From: an uncultured Clostridia bacterium
Lineage (GTDB): Bacteria; Bacillota; Clostridia; Oscillospirales; Oscillospiraceae
Length of the DNA stretch: 64,000 nt
Direction: 5' to 3'
NCBI GenBank assembly: GCA_946187035.1
Contig: CAMHPQ010000001.1
Coordinates: 62,001-126,000 of the forward strand
Numbering within the stretch: position 1 is the first letter of the stretch; every line of letters begins with the position of its first letter. The position numbers and the translations under genes were made by a program. The notes beneath the pieces were generated by a model, which was not told the DNA's origin, made no database searches, and saw nothing but the letters and a program-made list of their open reading frames with translations. Of this stretch, positions 55,772 to 64,000 are shown in pieces.

Positions 55772-57349
55772 TCATTTTTTCAGAAGTGCGCCGAAATCCG
55801 CTTTGAACTGCACTTCCACATGGTCTTCGTACACATATACCCTGCTGAGCACCGTTCGCAAGACGTCTTCTCCGATGCTTGTCCCATTTATTATTCTCTC
55901 CAACAAGCCTGCCGCAGAGGCGCTTTCTGGCCGACAGCTGTTATCTGCTTTTCTGCCTTCCAGAGAGGAAAGATGGTTTTTCACGCCTTCGATCTGGTTA
56001 ATCAGATCCATTTCGATCGCATCATACGTCTCATCGATGACATCCGCTTTCTCCGGATACCGCTGCTGGTCGCGCGCTTTCTGGATCGTAATCGCTTTCA
56101 GATCGCTTTGCAGCGTATGAAGCTTCAGTTCCAGCGCCCTGGAGGCACTTGGGCTCTGCTGGTCTACCGTCCTTGATTCCGTCAAACGGAGATCCGCAAG
56201 CAAGTCTTCTGCATCGTTGAGGACGCGGCGGAGATACTCCCGCACGATCTCGTCCAATGTCTCGACACGGATATGGTGGCTGGTGCATGCAGCGAGTCCC
56301 CGCCTGTGATAAGCACCACAGCGGTAAGCCGGGGGCAGATCGCTGCGGCTCATGAAAAACATGGGGCTTCCGCAGTCGCCGCATGTAAGGAGCCCACGAT
56401 AAGGGCTGTTGTTCTTTCTGAAGCCACGGTAGTTGCTGCGCTTTCGGATCTTCCGAAGTTCTTGTGTAATGGCAAAGGTGCATGCGTCTATGATTGCTTC
56501 ATGGTGGTTCTGGAACACCACATGGTCTTTTTCATCGCGCTTTATATCTGCGCCATTAATCTTTCCCCGGGTATACTTACCCTGCCGCAGCGTACCGACA
56601 TAAAAGTCGTTGTCCAAGATGCCCTGGACCGTAACGGTGCTCCATGCGTCCTGCGCACGCATCACCGTGCTGCCGCCCCGGGCTTCAATCCGCGCAATCT
56701 CATCTCGTCGCGGCGTTGGGTAGTGCTGTGCTGTCAGCCAGTTTGCAATCCGCTTGTAACCCCAGCCATCGTTGTATAACCGGAAGATGGTGCGGACCAC
56801 GTCCGCCTCTGTCGGATCAATCGTAAAGGCCATTGCCTTGGTGTCGGTCAGATAGTATCCATAGGGGACCGCCGTAATCCACTTCCCGTCCTGCTGCCGG
56901 CGCTGGATGACATGCCGAACCTTCTTGGAGGCATCGACCACCGGCATCTCATTCATGAGAAAATAGATCTGGATCCGGATCCAATCATCATTGGTCGGAT
57001 AATCGATGTTATCCCCGATGGCAATGATACGGATTCCCAGATCTCTCAGGAATTCCAACTCCACAAGCCCCTGCCCATTGCGGCGTGAGAACCGGGACAG
57101 GTCTTTGACGATGAGTATATCGTACTGATGCGCAAGCATGCGTCTGCGCATGATCTGGTACTGCTCCCGCTGGCTGAAGGTGTATCCGGACCGATCCCGA
57201 TCCACGTACAGATCAAGCGAGCTTCCGGGGAAGCAGTTTTGGACATACTCTTTGATGATGGTGATCTGGTTTTCGATGGAGGTATTGTCCCGGCCCTCGT
57301 CCAGATCGACTGAAATACGTGCATATCCGCAGATGGAAAAGGGATTCAT
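55772..57349 (-). CDS. Large serine recombinase
   Basis: CGYARISVDLDEGRDNTSIENQ...VKDLSRFSRRNGQGLVELEFL; recombinase and zinc-ribbon region CGDCGSPMFFMSRSD...CGAY. Confidence 0.92.
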   Translation of the reverse strand: MNPFSICGYARISVDLDEGRDNTSIENQITIIKEYVQNCFPGSSLDLYVDRDRSGYTFSQREQYQIMRRRMLAHQYDILIVKDLSRFSRRNGQGLVELEFLRDLGIRIIAIGDNIDYPTNDDWIRIQIYFLMNEMPVVDASKKVRHVIQRRQQDGKWITAVPYGYYLTDTKAMAFTIDPTEADVVRTIFRLYNDGWGYKRIANWLTAQHYPTPRRDEIARIEARGGSTVMRAQDAWSTVTVQGILDNDFYVGTLRQGKYTRGKINGADIKRDEKDHVVFQNHHEAIIDACTFAITQELRKIRKRSNYRGFRKNNSPYRGLLTCGDCGSPMFFMSRSDLPPAYRCGAYHRRGLAACTSHHIRVETLDEIVREYLRRVLNDAEDLLADLRLTESRTVDQQSPSASRALELKLHTLQSDLKAITIQKARDQQRYPEKADVIDETYDAIEMDLINQIEGVKNHLSSLEGRKADNSCRPESASAAGLLERIINGTSIGEDVLRTVLSRVYVYEDHVEVQFKADFGALLKK

Positions 57350-57353
57350 CTTT

Positions 57354-57560
57354 TCACCATTGGCCCGCACGTCCGCGGATCAGTTCCAAGCGCAGGATTC
57401 TCATCGTGTTTTCCAAGAGGTCTTCCTCGCCGGCAAAGCAAATAACCGGCAGCCGTTTCTGCCCTTTGGCTGCTTCAATTGCCTGTTCAATCTCAGGAGC
57501 CTCCATGTCATGTTCCGTTCTCGCGTGTGGAATCCAGACTTCGACCGTTCTCTTCTTCAT
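57354..57560 (-). CDS. Small hypothetical protein adjacent to the recombinase
   Basis: MKKRTVEVWIPHARTEHDMEAPEIEQAIEAA. Confidence 0.5.
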   Translation of the reverse strand: MKKRTVEVWIPHARTEHDMEAPEIEQAIEAAKGQKRLPVICFAGEEDLLENTMRILRLELIRGRAGQW

Positions 57561-57565
57561 AGTAA

Positions 57566-57754
57566 TCACCGTTGCCGACACATCTCAAAATAGTCCTCCA
57601 TGGCATTCTGAAAAGCGAGCTGCAGGTCATCTGCGCTCGCAGCATGAAAGCCAATGGAGTCTCGGATGTCAATCACTGTCCCGAAGAAGATTCCATCGGC
57701 AGAGTCATATTCAATTCTGGCGCGGTATCCTTTGTATTCCAGCAATTCGGTCAT
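57566..57754 (-). CDS. HicB-like protein
   Basis: LEYKGYRARIEYDSADGIFFGTVIDIRDSIGFHAASADDLQLAFQNAMEDY. Confidence 0.8.
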   Translation of the reverse strand: MTELLEYKGYRARIEYDSADGIFFGTVIDIRDSIGFHAASADDLQLAFQNAMEDYFEMCRQR

Positions 57755-57830
57755 AGTGATTCCATCCAACGCAGAGATTTCATATGATTTGATTATATCT
57801 GGGACCGGATCAAAAATCTCGCGATTTCCA

Positions 57831-57863
57831 AAAATGTAGTACAAAACCGCGAAAATGTAGTAC
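57831..57863 (+). repeat. Paired repeats AAAATGTAGTAC, 21-bp period (left locus)
   Basis: 57831-57842 and 57852-57863; same arrangement at 62493/62514. Confidence 0.7.
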
Positions 57864-58075
57864 AGCGAAAAAAGCGCCCCCCGGGTACCACAGTCAAGGC
57901 CGCCGGAGGCGAGGCGAAGCCGGAGCCTTGAAAGTGGGCCACGGGGGTGCTAAACTCGAACGACGCGCAAAGCCCTAACCTTCGCCAGCTACAAATCAAA
58001 AGAGTCGTCACCCCTTGGAAAAAGCGCCGCGGCATGCTATGCTGTCGATACAAACGCTCCGAGGAGGAACAAATC

Positions 58076-58804
58076 ATGAATCCTGTGATACAATCACTCT
58101 TTGACCGAAAATCCGTACGGGCATATACGGACCGGGAAATATCGGAACAGGATATACACACGATCCTTTCTGCCGCGGCCCAGGCGCCGACACCCGGGAA
58201 TCAGCAGCTTTACACGATATTGCGGATCACAGATCCGGATCTTAAACACCGCTTGAGCATTTCCTGCGACAATCAGCCCTTTATTGAAAAGGGAAAGCTG
58301 GTGTTGGTTTTCTGTGCGGACTGCCTGAAATGGTATAATGCGTACAAGGCGGGAGGCTGCACGCCAAGGAACCCGGATGTCGGCGATCTGATGCTGGCCG
58401 TATGCGACGCAAACATTGCAGCCCAGAATGCGGTCACAGCTGCCGAGTCGCTGGGAATCGGATCCTGTTATATCGGAGATATCATGGAAAACATCGAAAC
58501 CCAGCAGGATATCCTGGGTCTGCCCAGGTACGTTTTTCCAACAGCAATGCTGGTATTCGGCTACCCGACAGAACAGCAGAAAGCCCGGGAAAAGCCGGCG
58601 CGATTTGATTTGAAATACATCGTGCAGGAGAACGCCTATCACGAACTGGATGATTCAGAACTGCGGGAGATGTTTGCGGATAGATGCGGTTCCCGTTCTT
58701 TTGAAGATTGGATCCAGGCATTCTGTGACCGGAAATACAATTCGGATTTCTCCAGGGAGATGTCCCGCTCCGTCCGAAAGGTCATCGAAAGCTTTTATGG
58801 TTGA
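58076..58804 (+). CDS. Nitroreductase-family protein
   Basis: IQSLFDRKSVRAYTDREISEQDIHTILSAAAQAPTPGNQQ...AQNAVTAAESLGIGSCYIGDI; RBS GAGGAGG. Confidence 0.9.
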   Translation: MNPVIQSLFDRKSVRAYTDREISEQDIHTILSAAAQAPTPGNQQLYTILRITDPDLKHRLSISCDNQPFIEKGKLVLVFCADCLKWYNAYKAGGCTPRNPDVGDLMLAVCDANIAAQNAVTAAESLGIGSCYIGDIMENIETQQDILGLPRYVFPTAMLVFGYPTEQQKAREKPARFDLKYIVQENAYHELDDSELREMFADRCGSRSFEDWIQAFCDRKYNSDFSREMSRSVRKVIESFYG

Positions 58805-58964
58805 GATGAAAAACCATACCATCCCAACGGGCACCGCGCAACCGTCGCTTTTTCCCCTTTTTGCGGGCCGAAGGGGGGGAGCTTGCGCGTGTAAAGCCTA
58901 TCATGTATAATGTCCACAGATACCGATAATCACGGCGGAATGATGCGCCGACGGGGGGATACCG

Positions 58965-60038
58965 ATGGAAAGGACTTACAGGAGCTGGCAGGATTGGGAC
59001 AAGCCGAGTTTGCAAAAGGAGTACACCGAGGAGACCCCGCTGCTTGGGCCGGACGGGACGCTGCTGGCCGCAGGCTGGGCGCGGCGGAACGTGTTTCGCT
59101 ATGACCGCAGCGCGGTGAAGCACGTGCTGCGGCGCAAGGAGTGGGACTTCTATCAAATCTCCGACGGGCGGCTGATGCTGCAGGTGAGCTTCGCCAACAT
59201 TTCCCTGGGCGGCTATGCCTCGCTGGTGCTGGTGGATCTGCAGGCAGGCAGGACGCTGATTTCCGACATGGCCCCCTTCCTGGGCGGGAAGGATCGTTAC
59301 GTGCTGCCCGCCAGAGGTGATGTGCCGAATCTGGTGCGCTTCCGGGTAGGGAAAGCCCTGTTTGAGGTGGATACCGGCGAGGAATGGAAAACCATTCGCT
59401 ACAAAAACGGGGACGTGAAGTGTGAAATGCGCGCCCATATCCCTGCAGGGCTGGAGAACATCACCACCGTGCTGCCCTTCCGGGGCTGCCCCGACCGCTA
59501 CTTCATGACCACCAAACAGAACTGCATGCCCTGTGAGGGCACGGTGCAGGCAAAGGGGCAGAGCTGGCGCTTTTCTCGGGAGGACACCTTCTGCATCCTG
59601 GACTGGGGCCGCGTTTGTACGCCCTACTCCCTGGTGTGGTATTGGGGCAACGGTTCCGGCTGGGCAGTGGATGAACATGGTGAGAAACACCTGTTCGGCT
59701 TTGAGATCACCTGGGGCATCGGGGACGAGTCCCAGGCCACCGAAACCTGTTTGTTCTGCGACGGCAAAGCCCACAAGTTCGGCGCTGTGGATGTGGAGAC
59801 CTTTCCAAAGCCGGACCGCTGGATGGACCCCTGGCGCTTCGTGTCGGAGGACGGGCGCTTCAATCTGACCATGACGCCGACCTACGACCACCACAGCGAT
59901 CTGAACGTGCTGGTCATGCGCATGCACAGCCACCAGGTACACGGCCTGTGGAACGGCACGGTGACGCTGGATGACGGTCAGGTGCTGGAGATCCATGACC
60001 TGCCAGCCTTTTGCGAGTACGTGGAGAATCGCTGGTAA
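58965..60038 (+). CDS. DUF2804-like protein, copy 2
   Basis: Nearly identical to 9638..10711; upstream and downstream flanks also duplicated. Confidence 0.8.
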   Translation: MERTYRSWQDWDKPSLQKEYTEETPLLGPDGTLLAAGWARRNVFRYDRSAVKHVLRRKEWDFYQISDGRLMLQVSFANISLGGYASLVLVDLQAGRTLISDMAPFLGGKDRYVLPARGDVPNLVRFRVGKALFEVDTGEEWKTIRYKNGDVKCEMRAHIPAGLENITTVLPFRGCPDRYFMTTKQNCMPCEGTVQAKGQSWRFSREDTFCILDWGRVCTPYSLVWYWGNGSGWAVDEHGEKHLFGFEITWGIGDESQATETCLFCDGKAHKFGAVDVETFPKPDRWMDPWRFVSEDGRFNLTMTPTYDHHSDLNVLVMRMHSHQVHGLWNGTVTLDDGQVLEIHDLPAFCEYVENRW

Positions 60039-60226
60039 AAGCGTCAGCAAAGGGCGAACCGTGAACTCTTTGGCACATGTTTGAATACAACCGCACAGAG
60101 AAGGAGACAGGCCGCTTGGCCTGCCTCCCTTTTGTTATGCTATAGCCCTATTTCTTCAAACCGGCTTGTGGACCTTATCAAGCATTCTCGCATCGTTCAT
60201 TTCTCTCTTTTCAGCCGGCTTACCAT

Positions 60227-60250
60227 GTCAAGGAAGTGCACTTCCTTGAC
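60227..60250. repeat. Perfect 24-bp palindrome GTCAAGGAAGTGCACTTCCTTGAC
   Basis: Exact self-complementarity, next to a terminator-like hairpin. Confidence 0.8.
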
Positions 60251-60304
60251 AAAAAAGAGCGACTCGCCATTTCGCCGAAATGGGTAGACGCTCTCTTTTT
60301 CGCA

Positions 60305-60859
60305 TTATGGATCTGTTCTCGTCAGGTATCTGGCGGGAACTCGTTTGGTGAGCCACACATTGTTAGCCGACAGGTAGAACATGTACCCTTCCTCCTGCAT
60401 TTGCTTTGCCTGAACGACATACACGACCGGTTTCCCATGCCTTGCTCCCACTTTCTTTGCAGTTTCAAGGCTATCCGTCAGATGCACATACAGCCTGGAC
60501 ATGGGACGCAGCCCTTCCTGGTCGATGCGATCCATATACTTTTCACCCGTGCCATGGTATAGGACCTCGGGAGGCACTTTCTGCTCCAATTCAACGTCGA
60601 CTGGGATAGAGTGCCCCTGATTGGCACGGATCAACGTTTTGTCTTCGTTGAATGCATAGCGCCGTTTTTCATCCTCATCAACAATTTGCTCCAGCATCTG
60701 CAGATCGAATTTGCGGCTCTTCCCGATGCCGGCAATGAGCTCGTCCACATTCGCCCAGCCGTGCTCATCCAACGCAATCCCAATCACTTCCGGCTTATGG
60801 CGGAGGATCAGGCTCAGGAACTTGCTGGTGGATTTCATCGAGTAGTCTCTCATCTTCAT
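60305..60859 (-). CDS. kptA: RNA 2'-phosphotransferase (Tpt1/KptA family)
   Basis: SKFLSLILRHKPEVIGIALDEHGWANVDELI...RANQGHSIPVDVELEQKVPPEVLYHGTGEKYMDRIDQEGLRPMSRLYVHLTDS. Confidence 0.93.
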   Translation of the reverse strand: MKMRDYSMKSTSKFLSLILRHKPEVIGIALDEHGWANVDELIAGIGKSRKFDLQMLEQIVDEDEKRRYAFNEDKTLIRANQGHSIPVDVELEQKVPPEVLYHGTGEKYMDRIDQEGLRPMSRLYVHLTDSLETAKKVGARHGKPVVYVVQAKQMQEEGYMFYLSANNVWLTKRVPARYLTRTDP

Positions 60860-60867
60860 TCGTCCTT

Positions 60868-61071
60868 TCAGCAAGCCTTCTTCAGAATTACGGTCAGACG
60901 CGTGAAGGACGTGGTACCTCCGAACCCGCCGGTAACCATGTCGGACGTCGATGCAGATTCGATTGCCCATCCATCCTGCGTAAGCTGATCCAGTTCAACT
61001 TCTGCATTGATATGTCCTCTGTCCCGTGTGAATACGTTCCCGGATTTGTTGATGTAAGTCAGGATCTTCAC
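60868..61071 (-). CDS. Small hypothetical protein (DUF4177-like), GTG or TTG start
   Basis: VKILTYINKSGNVFTRDRGHINAEVELDQLTQDGWAIESASTSD with AGGAGGTGA upstream. Confidence 0.5.
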   Translation of the reverse strand: MKILTYINKSGNVFTRDRGHINAEVELDQLTQDGWAIESASTSDMVTGGFGGTTSFTRLTVILKKAC

Positions 61072-61132
61072 CAACGTAGTCACCTCCTCTTTTCGTTGTT
61101 CGTTGGCAGCGTTGGGCAGCCAGGCCCCTGTG

Positions 61133-61843
61133 TTATACTTCCTGTTCCTGAGAAAACTGTGCTGCAGTTTCCACACCGTGGAACAGGAAGTGCATTTTGT
61201 CGATACGCTTATCTGTGTGCCAGTGGCCGCAGAACCATGCAATATAATTGATCTTCTCTTCGATCTGATCCAGCCACTCTTCCGTGCTGGTATCCACGGT
61301 ACTCTGGTCGATCCCGCTGAGGAACATCTCAGTCGGTTCATACCGATATGGGCAGGTATGGGACAGGACGATGTCAAAGGGCTTCTCCCGGATCTGCTGC
61401 TCCACATAGGCTTTAATCTCCTCAGACGGCTGCTCATCCGGCCACCATCCGGCACCGCGGCTGAGACGGTAGAACTTGTCCACGCTGTAGGCGCCGCCGA
61501 TCACAAGATAGCGAAGCCCCTCCAGCTCAAAGATCTCCCCGTCTTTTGCGAAGAGCAGATTCGGATACTGCTCCTGCCTCCAGACCTTGCCGCCTTTCCA
61601 ATCGATCAGCTCGTAACCGGGGATGTTTGCCGGCCGCTGCTCATGATTGCCGTGGATGCAGAAAATCGTTGGCTCCAGGCTCGCCAGGACCTTTTTCATC
61701 TCATCATCCCGCGCATTGCCGAAATAGTTTGCGCCCACGTCTCCCAGAATTACCAGGATGTCATCCTCCGTCAGCTTATTCCTCTTACAGTATCTTTTGA
61801 TGTCCCACGGGACTCCATGAATATCTCCTGTGAAGTAAACCAT
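61133..61843 (-). CDS. Calcineurin-like metallophosphoesterase
   Basis: YFTGDIHG, ILGDVGANYFG, CIHGNHEQRP, LSHTCPY, GHWHTD. Confidence 0.92.
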   Translation of the reverse strand: MVYFTGDIHGVPWDIKRYCKRNKLTEDDILVILGDVGANYFGNARDDEMKKVLASLEPTIFCIHGNHEQRPANIPGYELIDWKGGKVWRQEQYPNLLFAKDGEIFELEGLRYLVIGGAYSVDKFYRLSRGAGWWPDEQPSEEIKAYVEQQIREKPFDIVLSHTCPYRYEPTEMFLSGIDQSTVDTSTEEWLDQIEEKINYIAWFCGHWHTDKRIDKMHFLFHGVETAAQFSQEQEV

Positions 61844-61904
61844 TTTCTCACCTCGGTTATATTATACCATACTCCGTTTGTTGTTTTTAGAAAGCTCCGC
61901 AATT

Positions 61905-62348
61905 TTACTCGTCGGTCACTTTCCGAATCTCAGCCAGCGGTTCCTCTTTGTACCAATGGAACGGCGGATTCGAATCGACCCTCCAGTGTGATTTTGGCTC
62001 CGGAAGATCCTGCCACAGCTTATACCGAATTGCTTCCCAGATATCGATCGCACATTCCATATCCTCTGTATTCCTGGAGAATGGGCTGGTTTCGTCATAT
62101 CCTTTTGCCCGGAAAACACGGCGGTAGCTTTCTTCCAGCGCCTTCTGGAATTCGTCTCGGCACTGAATTCGCCGGTCAAATTCCTTGTCCCATTCGGGAC
62201 CTTTTCGTTTGTAGTCGAAATTCTTGAAGGCCATAAGATCCGCATAATCTCGGAACTGACCCGTTTGCATACGGAAGAACATTTCCAGCGCCTGATTTAC
62301 AAGTTTCAGCTGCCGTTCTGTTAGTCGGATTTCATACTTTTCTCCCAT
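61905..62348 (-). CDS. Hypothetical protein
   Basis: MGEKYEIRLTERQLKLVNQALEMFFRMQTGQF; same strand as KptA/phosphoesterase. Confidence 0.6.
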   Translation of the reverse strand: MGEKYEIRLTERQLKLVNQALEMFFRMQTGQFRDYADLMAFKNFDYKRKGPEWDKEFDRRIQCRDEFQKALEESYRRVFRAKGYDETSPFSRNTEDMECAIDIWEAIRYKLWQDLPEPKSHWRVDSNPPFHWYKEEPLAEIRKVTDE

Positions 62349-62492
62349 GGTCTTTCCTCAATTCTCCCTTGTTAAGCAGACACAATACCACAACATTTTC
62401 ATAAGTCAAGCCAGTAATTGAAACAAACAGAAGATAATTTGAATATTTGTTTCATTATACCGTTTCAAATCTGAAAAATCTCGTTTTTTTCA

Positions 62493-62525
62493 AAAATGTA
62501 GTACGTATCCGCCAAAATGTAATTC
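62493..62525 (+). repeat. Paired repeats AAAATGTAGTAC / AAAATGTAATTC, 21-bp period (right locus)
   Basis: 62493-62504 and 62514-62525. Confidence 0.65.
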
Positions 62526-62646
62526 ATAGATTCCGACTAATCTGCTAGCGTTTTCTTTCCGGTCTTCTGGCCTTTTTCTCTGTCTTGCAGCGTTTCCTGT
62601 TTTATGGTACGCTACAACTGACATAATCTAAAGAGGTGTAAGAGCC

Positions 62647-64000
62647 ATGGAGAAAAAATATCAGATTTTTATATCGTCAACGTACAAAGATCTTGTCAGT
62701 GAGCGGGAAAAAGTCCGTGATGTCATCCTCTCAATGTATCACTTTCCTATAGGAATGGAGATGTTCAATGCAGCCGATGAGGAACAATGGGAAATCATTA
62801 AGGAAACAATTGATTCTTCCGACTATTATGTCCTTATCATCGGCAAGCGATATGGTTCTATGATTCCGGATGGAAAACCAGACGCCGGAATGAGCTATAC
62901 AGAAAAAGAGTATCGCTATGCTGTTGCAAATGGGATTCCTGTCCTAACTTTTATCAAAAGGAACTCTGCCGTAACCGCTGATAAGATGGATACGGAGCCA
63001 GAGAGAATCGTAAAGCTTGAAGCATTGGTGAACGAAATCACCGGAAACCGCGAAGCAGATTGGTTTGAAAATATTGATGAACTCGGTACCAAAGTCACAT
63101 TAGCTTTACTTAAGCAGATGAATCGCAAAAAGCGCCCCGGATGGGTGCGTGGTGATCGCTTTGATGTAGATGCGAGCATAAATGAACTCATTACTCTCAG
63201 TCAGCGTGTCCGAGAACTGACGGATGAAAATGAAAAGCTAAAAGCTTTGTCTATATCAAGAAAGCCCGCCTTAAACGTCAGCGTTCAATTTGTTGGAACT
63301 ATTGATGAGCCGCTTGAAGTAGATGAAGAAGATGTGAATGCAGAAGGTGATGAAGAATTACCCATCACAGAGACTATACAAAGGTGTCAAGTACCTGAAA
63401 GCGGGTATTTTGGGTCTGTGGAATCTATGTCTCCAGATGATGTTCCCGATGAAGTAAAAGATCTTGTCACGCAAGAGATAATTGACGATTATAATTCAAA
63501 GCTGCCAGAAAAAAAGGCCATCGATGAATATGACGAAAGAATGCGAATCTATAACGAGATACGAAAAAACGGTCAGCGTTTGGATTTTATAATTTCTAAT
63601 GATGGAACAGCAAAAGCAACGGATATTAATATTACATTAGAGTTTCCAAAGTCTTTCATAATTATGAAGCGGTCTGAGGCAGAAACAATGGCTGAACCGA
63701 AGAAGCCGAAAATGCCTACAAATCCTATTGATGAAGCAATGATGCAGAGACAAATTTTAGAAAAGTCTGGTGCACATCTGCAGAAGTTGCTTAGGTATAT
63801 GGGGGATTCCTATGCAGGATTGAGCTTTGCTCAGCCGAAATCTTTGAGCGTAGATGCCGCACTAATCGCCCGTGATTATTCAACTGATTGGAGCGTAGAA
63901 ATTAATGGACAGAAAGTTAATATCTGGAGTCATGATCTTCTCCATACATATACTCAGACCGCAGATAGCCTCTGTATTATTCCAATGGAGACGGGAACCT
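62647..64000 (+). CDS. DUF4062-like protein, partial (runs off the window)
   Basis: MEKKYQIFISSTYKDLVSEREKVRDVILSMYHFPIGMEMFNAADEEQWEIIKETIDSSDYYVLIIGKRYGS; open to the last base so absent from the ORF track. Confidence 0.8.
   Translation, partial: MEKKYQIFISSTYKDLVSEREKVRDVILSMYHFPIGMEMFNAADEEQWEIIKETIDSSDYYVLIIGKRYGSMIPDGKPDAGMSYTEKEYRYAVANGIPVLTFIKRNSAVTADKMDTEPERIVKLEALVNEITGNREADWFENIDELGTKVTLALLKQMNRKKRPGWVRGDRFDVDASINELITLSQRVRELTDENEKLKALSISRKPALNVSVQFVGTIDEPLEVDEEDVNAEGDEELPITETIQRCQVPESGYFGSVESMSPDDVPDEVKDLVTQEIIDDYNSKLPEKKAIDEYDERMRIYNEIRKNGQRLDFIISNDGTAKATDINITLEFPKSFIIMKRSEAETMAEPKKPKMPTNPIDEAMMQRQILEKSGAHLQKLLRYMGDSYAGLSFAQPKSLSVDAALIARDYSTDWSVEINGQKVNIWSHDLLHTYTQTADSLCIIPMETGT

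Noticed and set aside
58782-60050. Minus-strand 422-aa ORF, also present at 9521..10783
   Set aside because: Appears conserved only because the DUF2804 locus is duplicated; the plus-strand gene has a promoter, start and terminator
1-64000. CRISPR array
   Set aside because: No regularly spaced direct repeats with unique spacers were seen; short repeats found have only 2-3 copies

Overview
The window is a GC-rich, Oscillospiraceae/Clostridia-like chromosome segment (inferred from gene content) that becomes AT-rich accessory DNA at about 42-64 kb. From left to right: (1) a CdaR/glycerate kinase/GntP locus, a HypA-like protein next to a large FAD/Fe-S oxidoreductase, TetR and AraC regulators, a chimeric remnant ORF, and a DUF2804-like gene that has a near-identical second copy 49.3 kb away; (2) an SRAP pseudogene, an SLH-domain lipase-like surface protein, a truncated aldose epimerase and a sortase-anchored protein; (3) two small catabolic islets, CoA-transferase/MatC-like permease/HMG-CoA lyase/PrpR-like regulator and aldolase/LysR, bordered by repeats that match the 3' half of tRNA-Met(CAT); (4) a divergent molybdenum-hydroxylase (DVU_1551-1559-like) cluster at 26.3-42.1 kb, whose right arm is preceded by an elaborate structured leader; (5) an IS3-family element and then a defence-like island with a Cap15-type CBASS effector, two tandem CD-NTases, a HEPN protein, a NUDIX hydrolase and a ClpP/SDH-like protease; (6) an ECF sigma/anti-sigma operon, XRE and Spo0A-C proteins, a candidate structured RNA ending in a strong terminator, a DUF3990/XRE toxin-antitoxin-like pair with a consensus promoter inside a perfect operator palindrome, a large serine recombinase, HicB, nitroreductase, the second DUF2804 copy, KptA, a metallophosphoesterase and a DUF4062-like ORF running off the right edge. 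The most interesting signals are the dual-CD-NTase CBASS, the multi-hairpin leader at 34.1-34.3 kb, the candidate ncRNA at 53.27-53.43 kb and the tRNA-derived att-like repeats. All family calls come from reading the translations; no database search was run.
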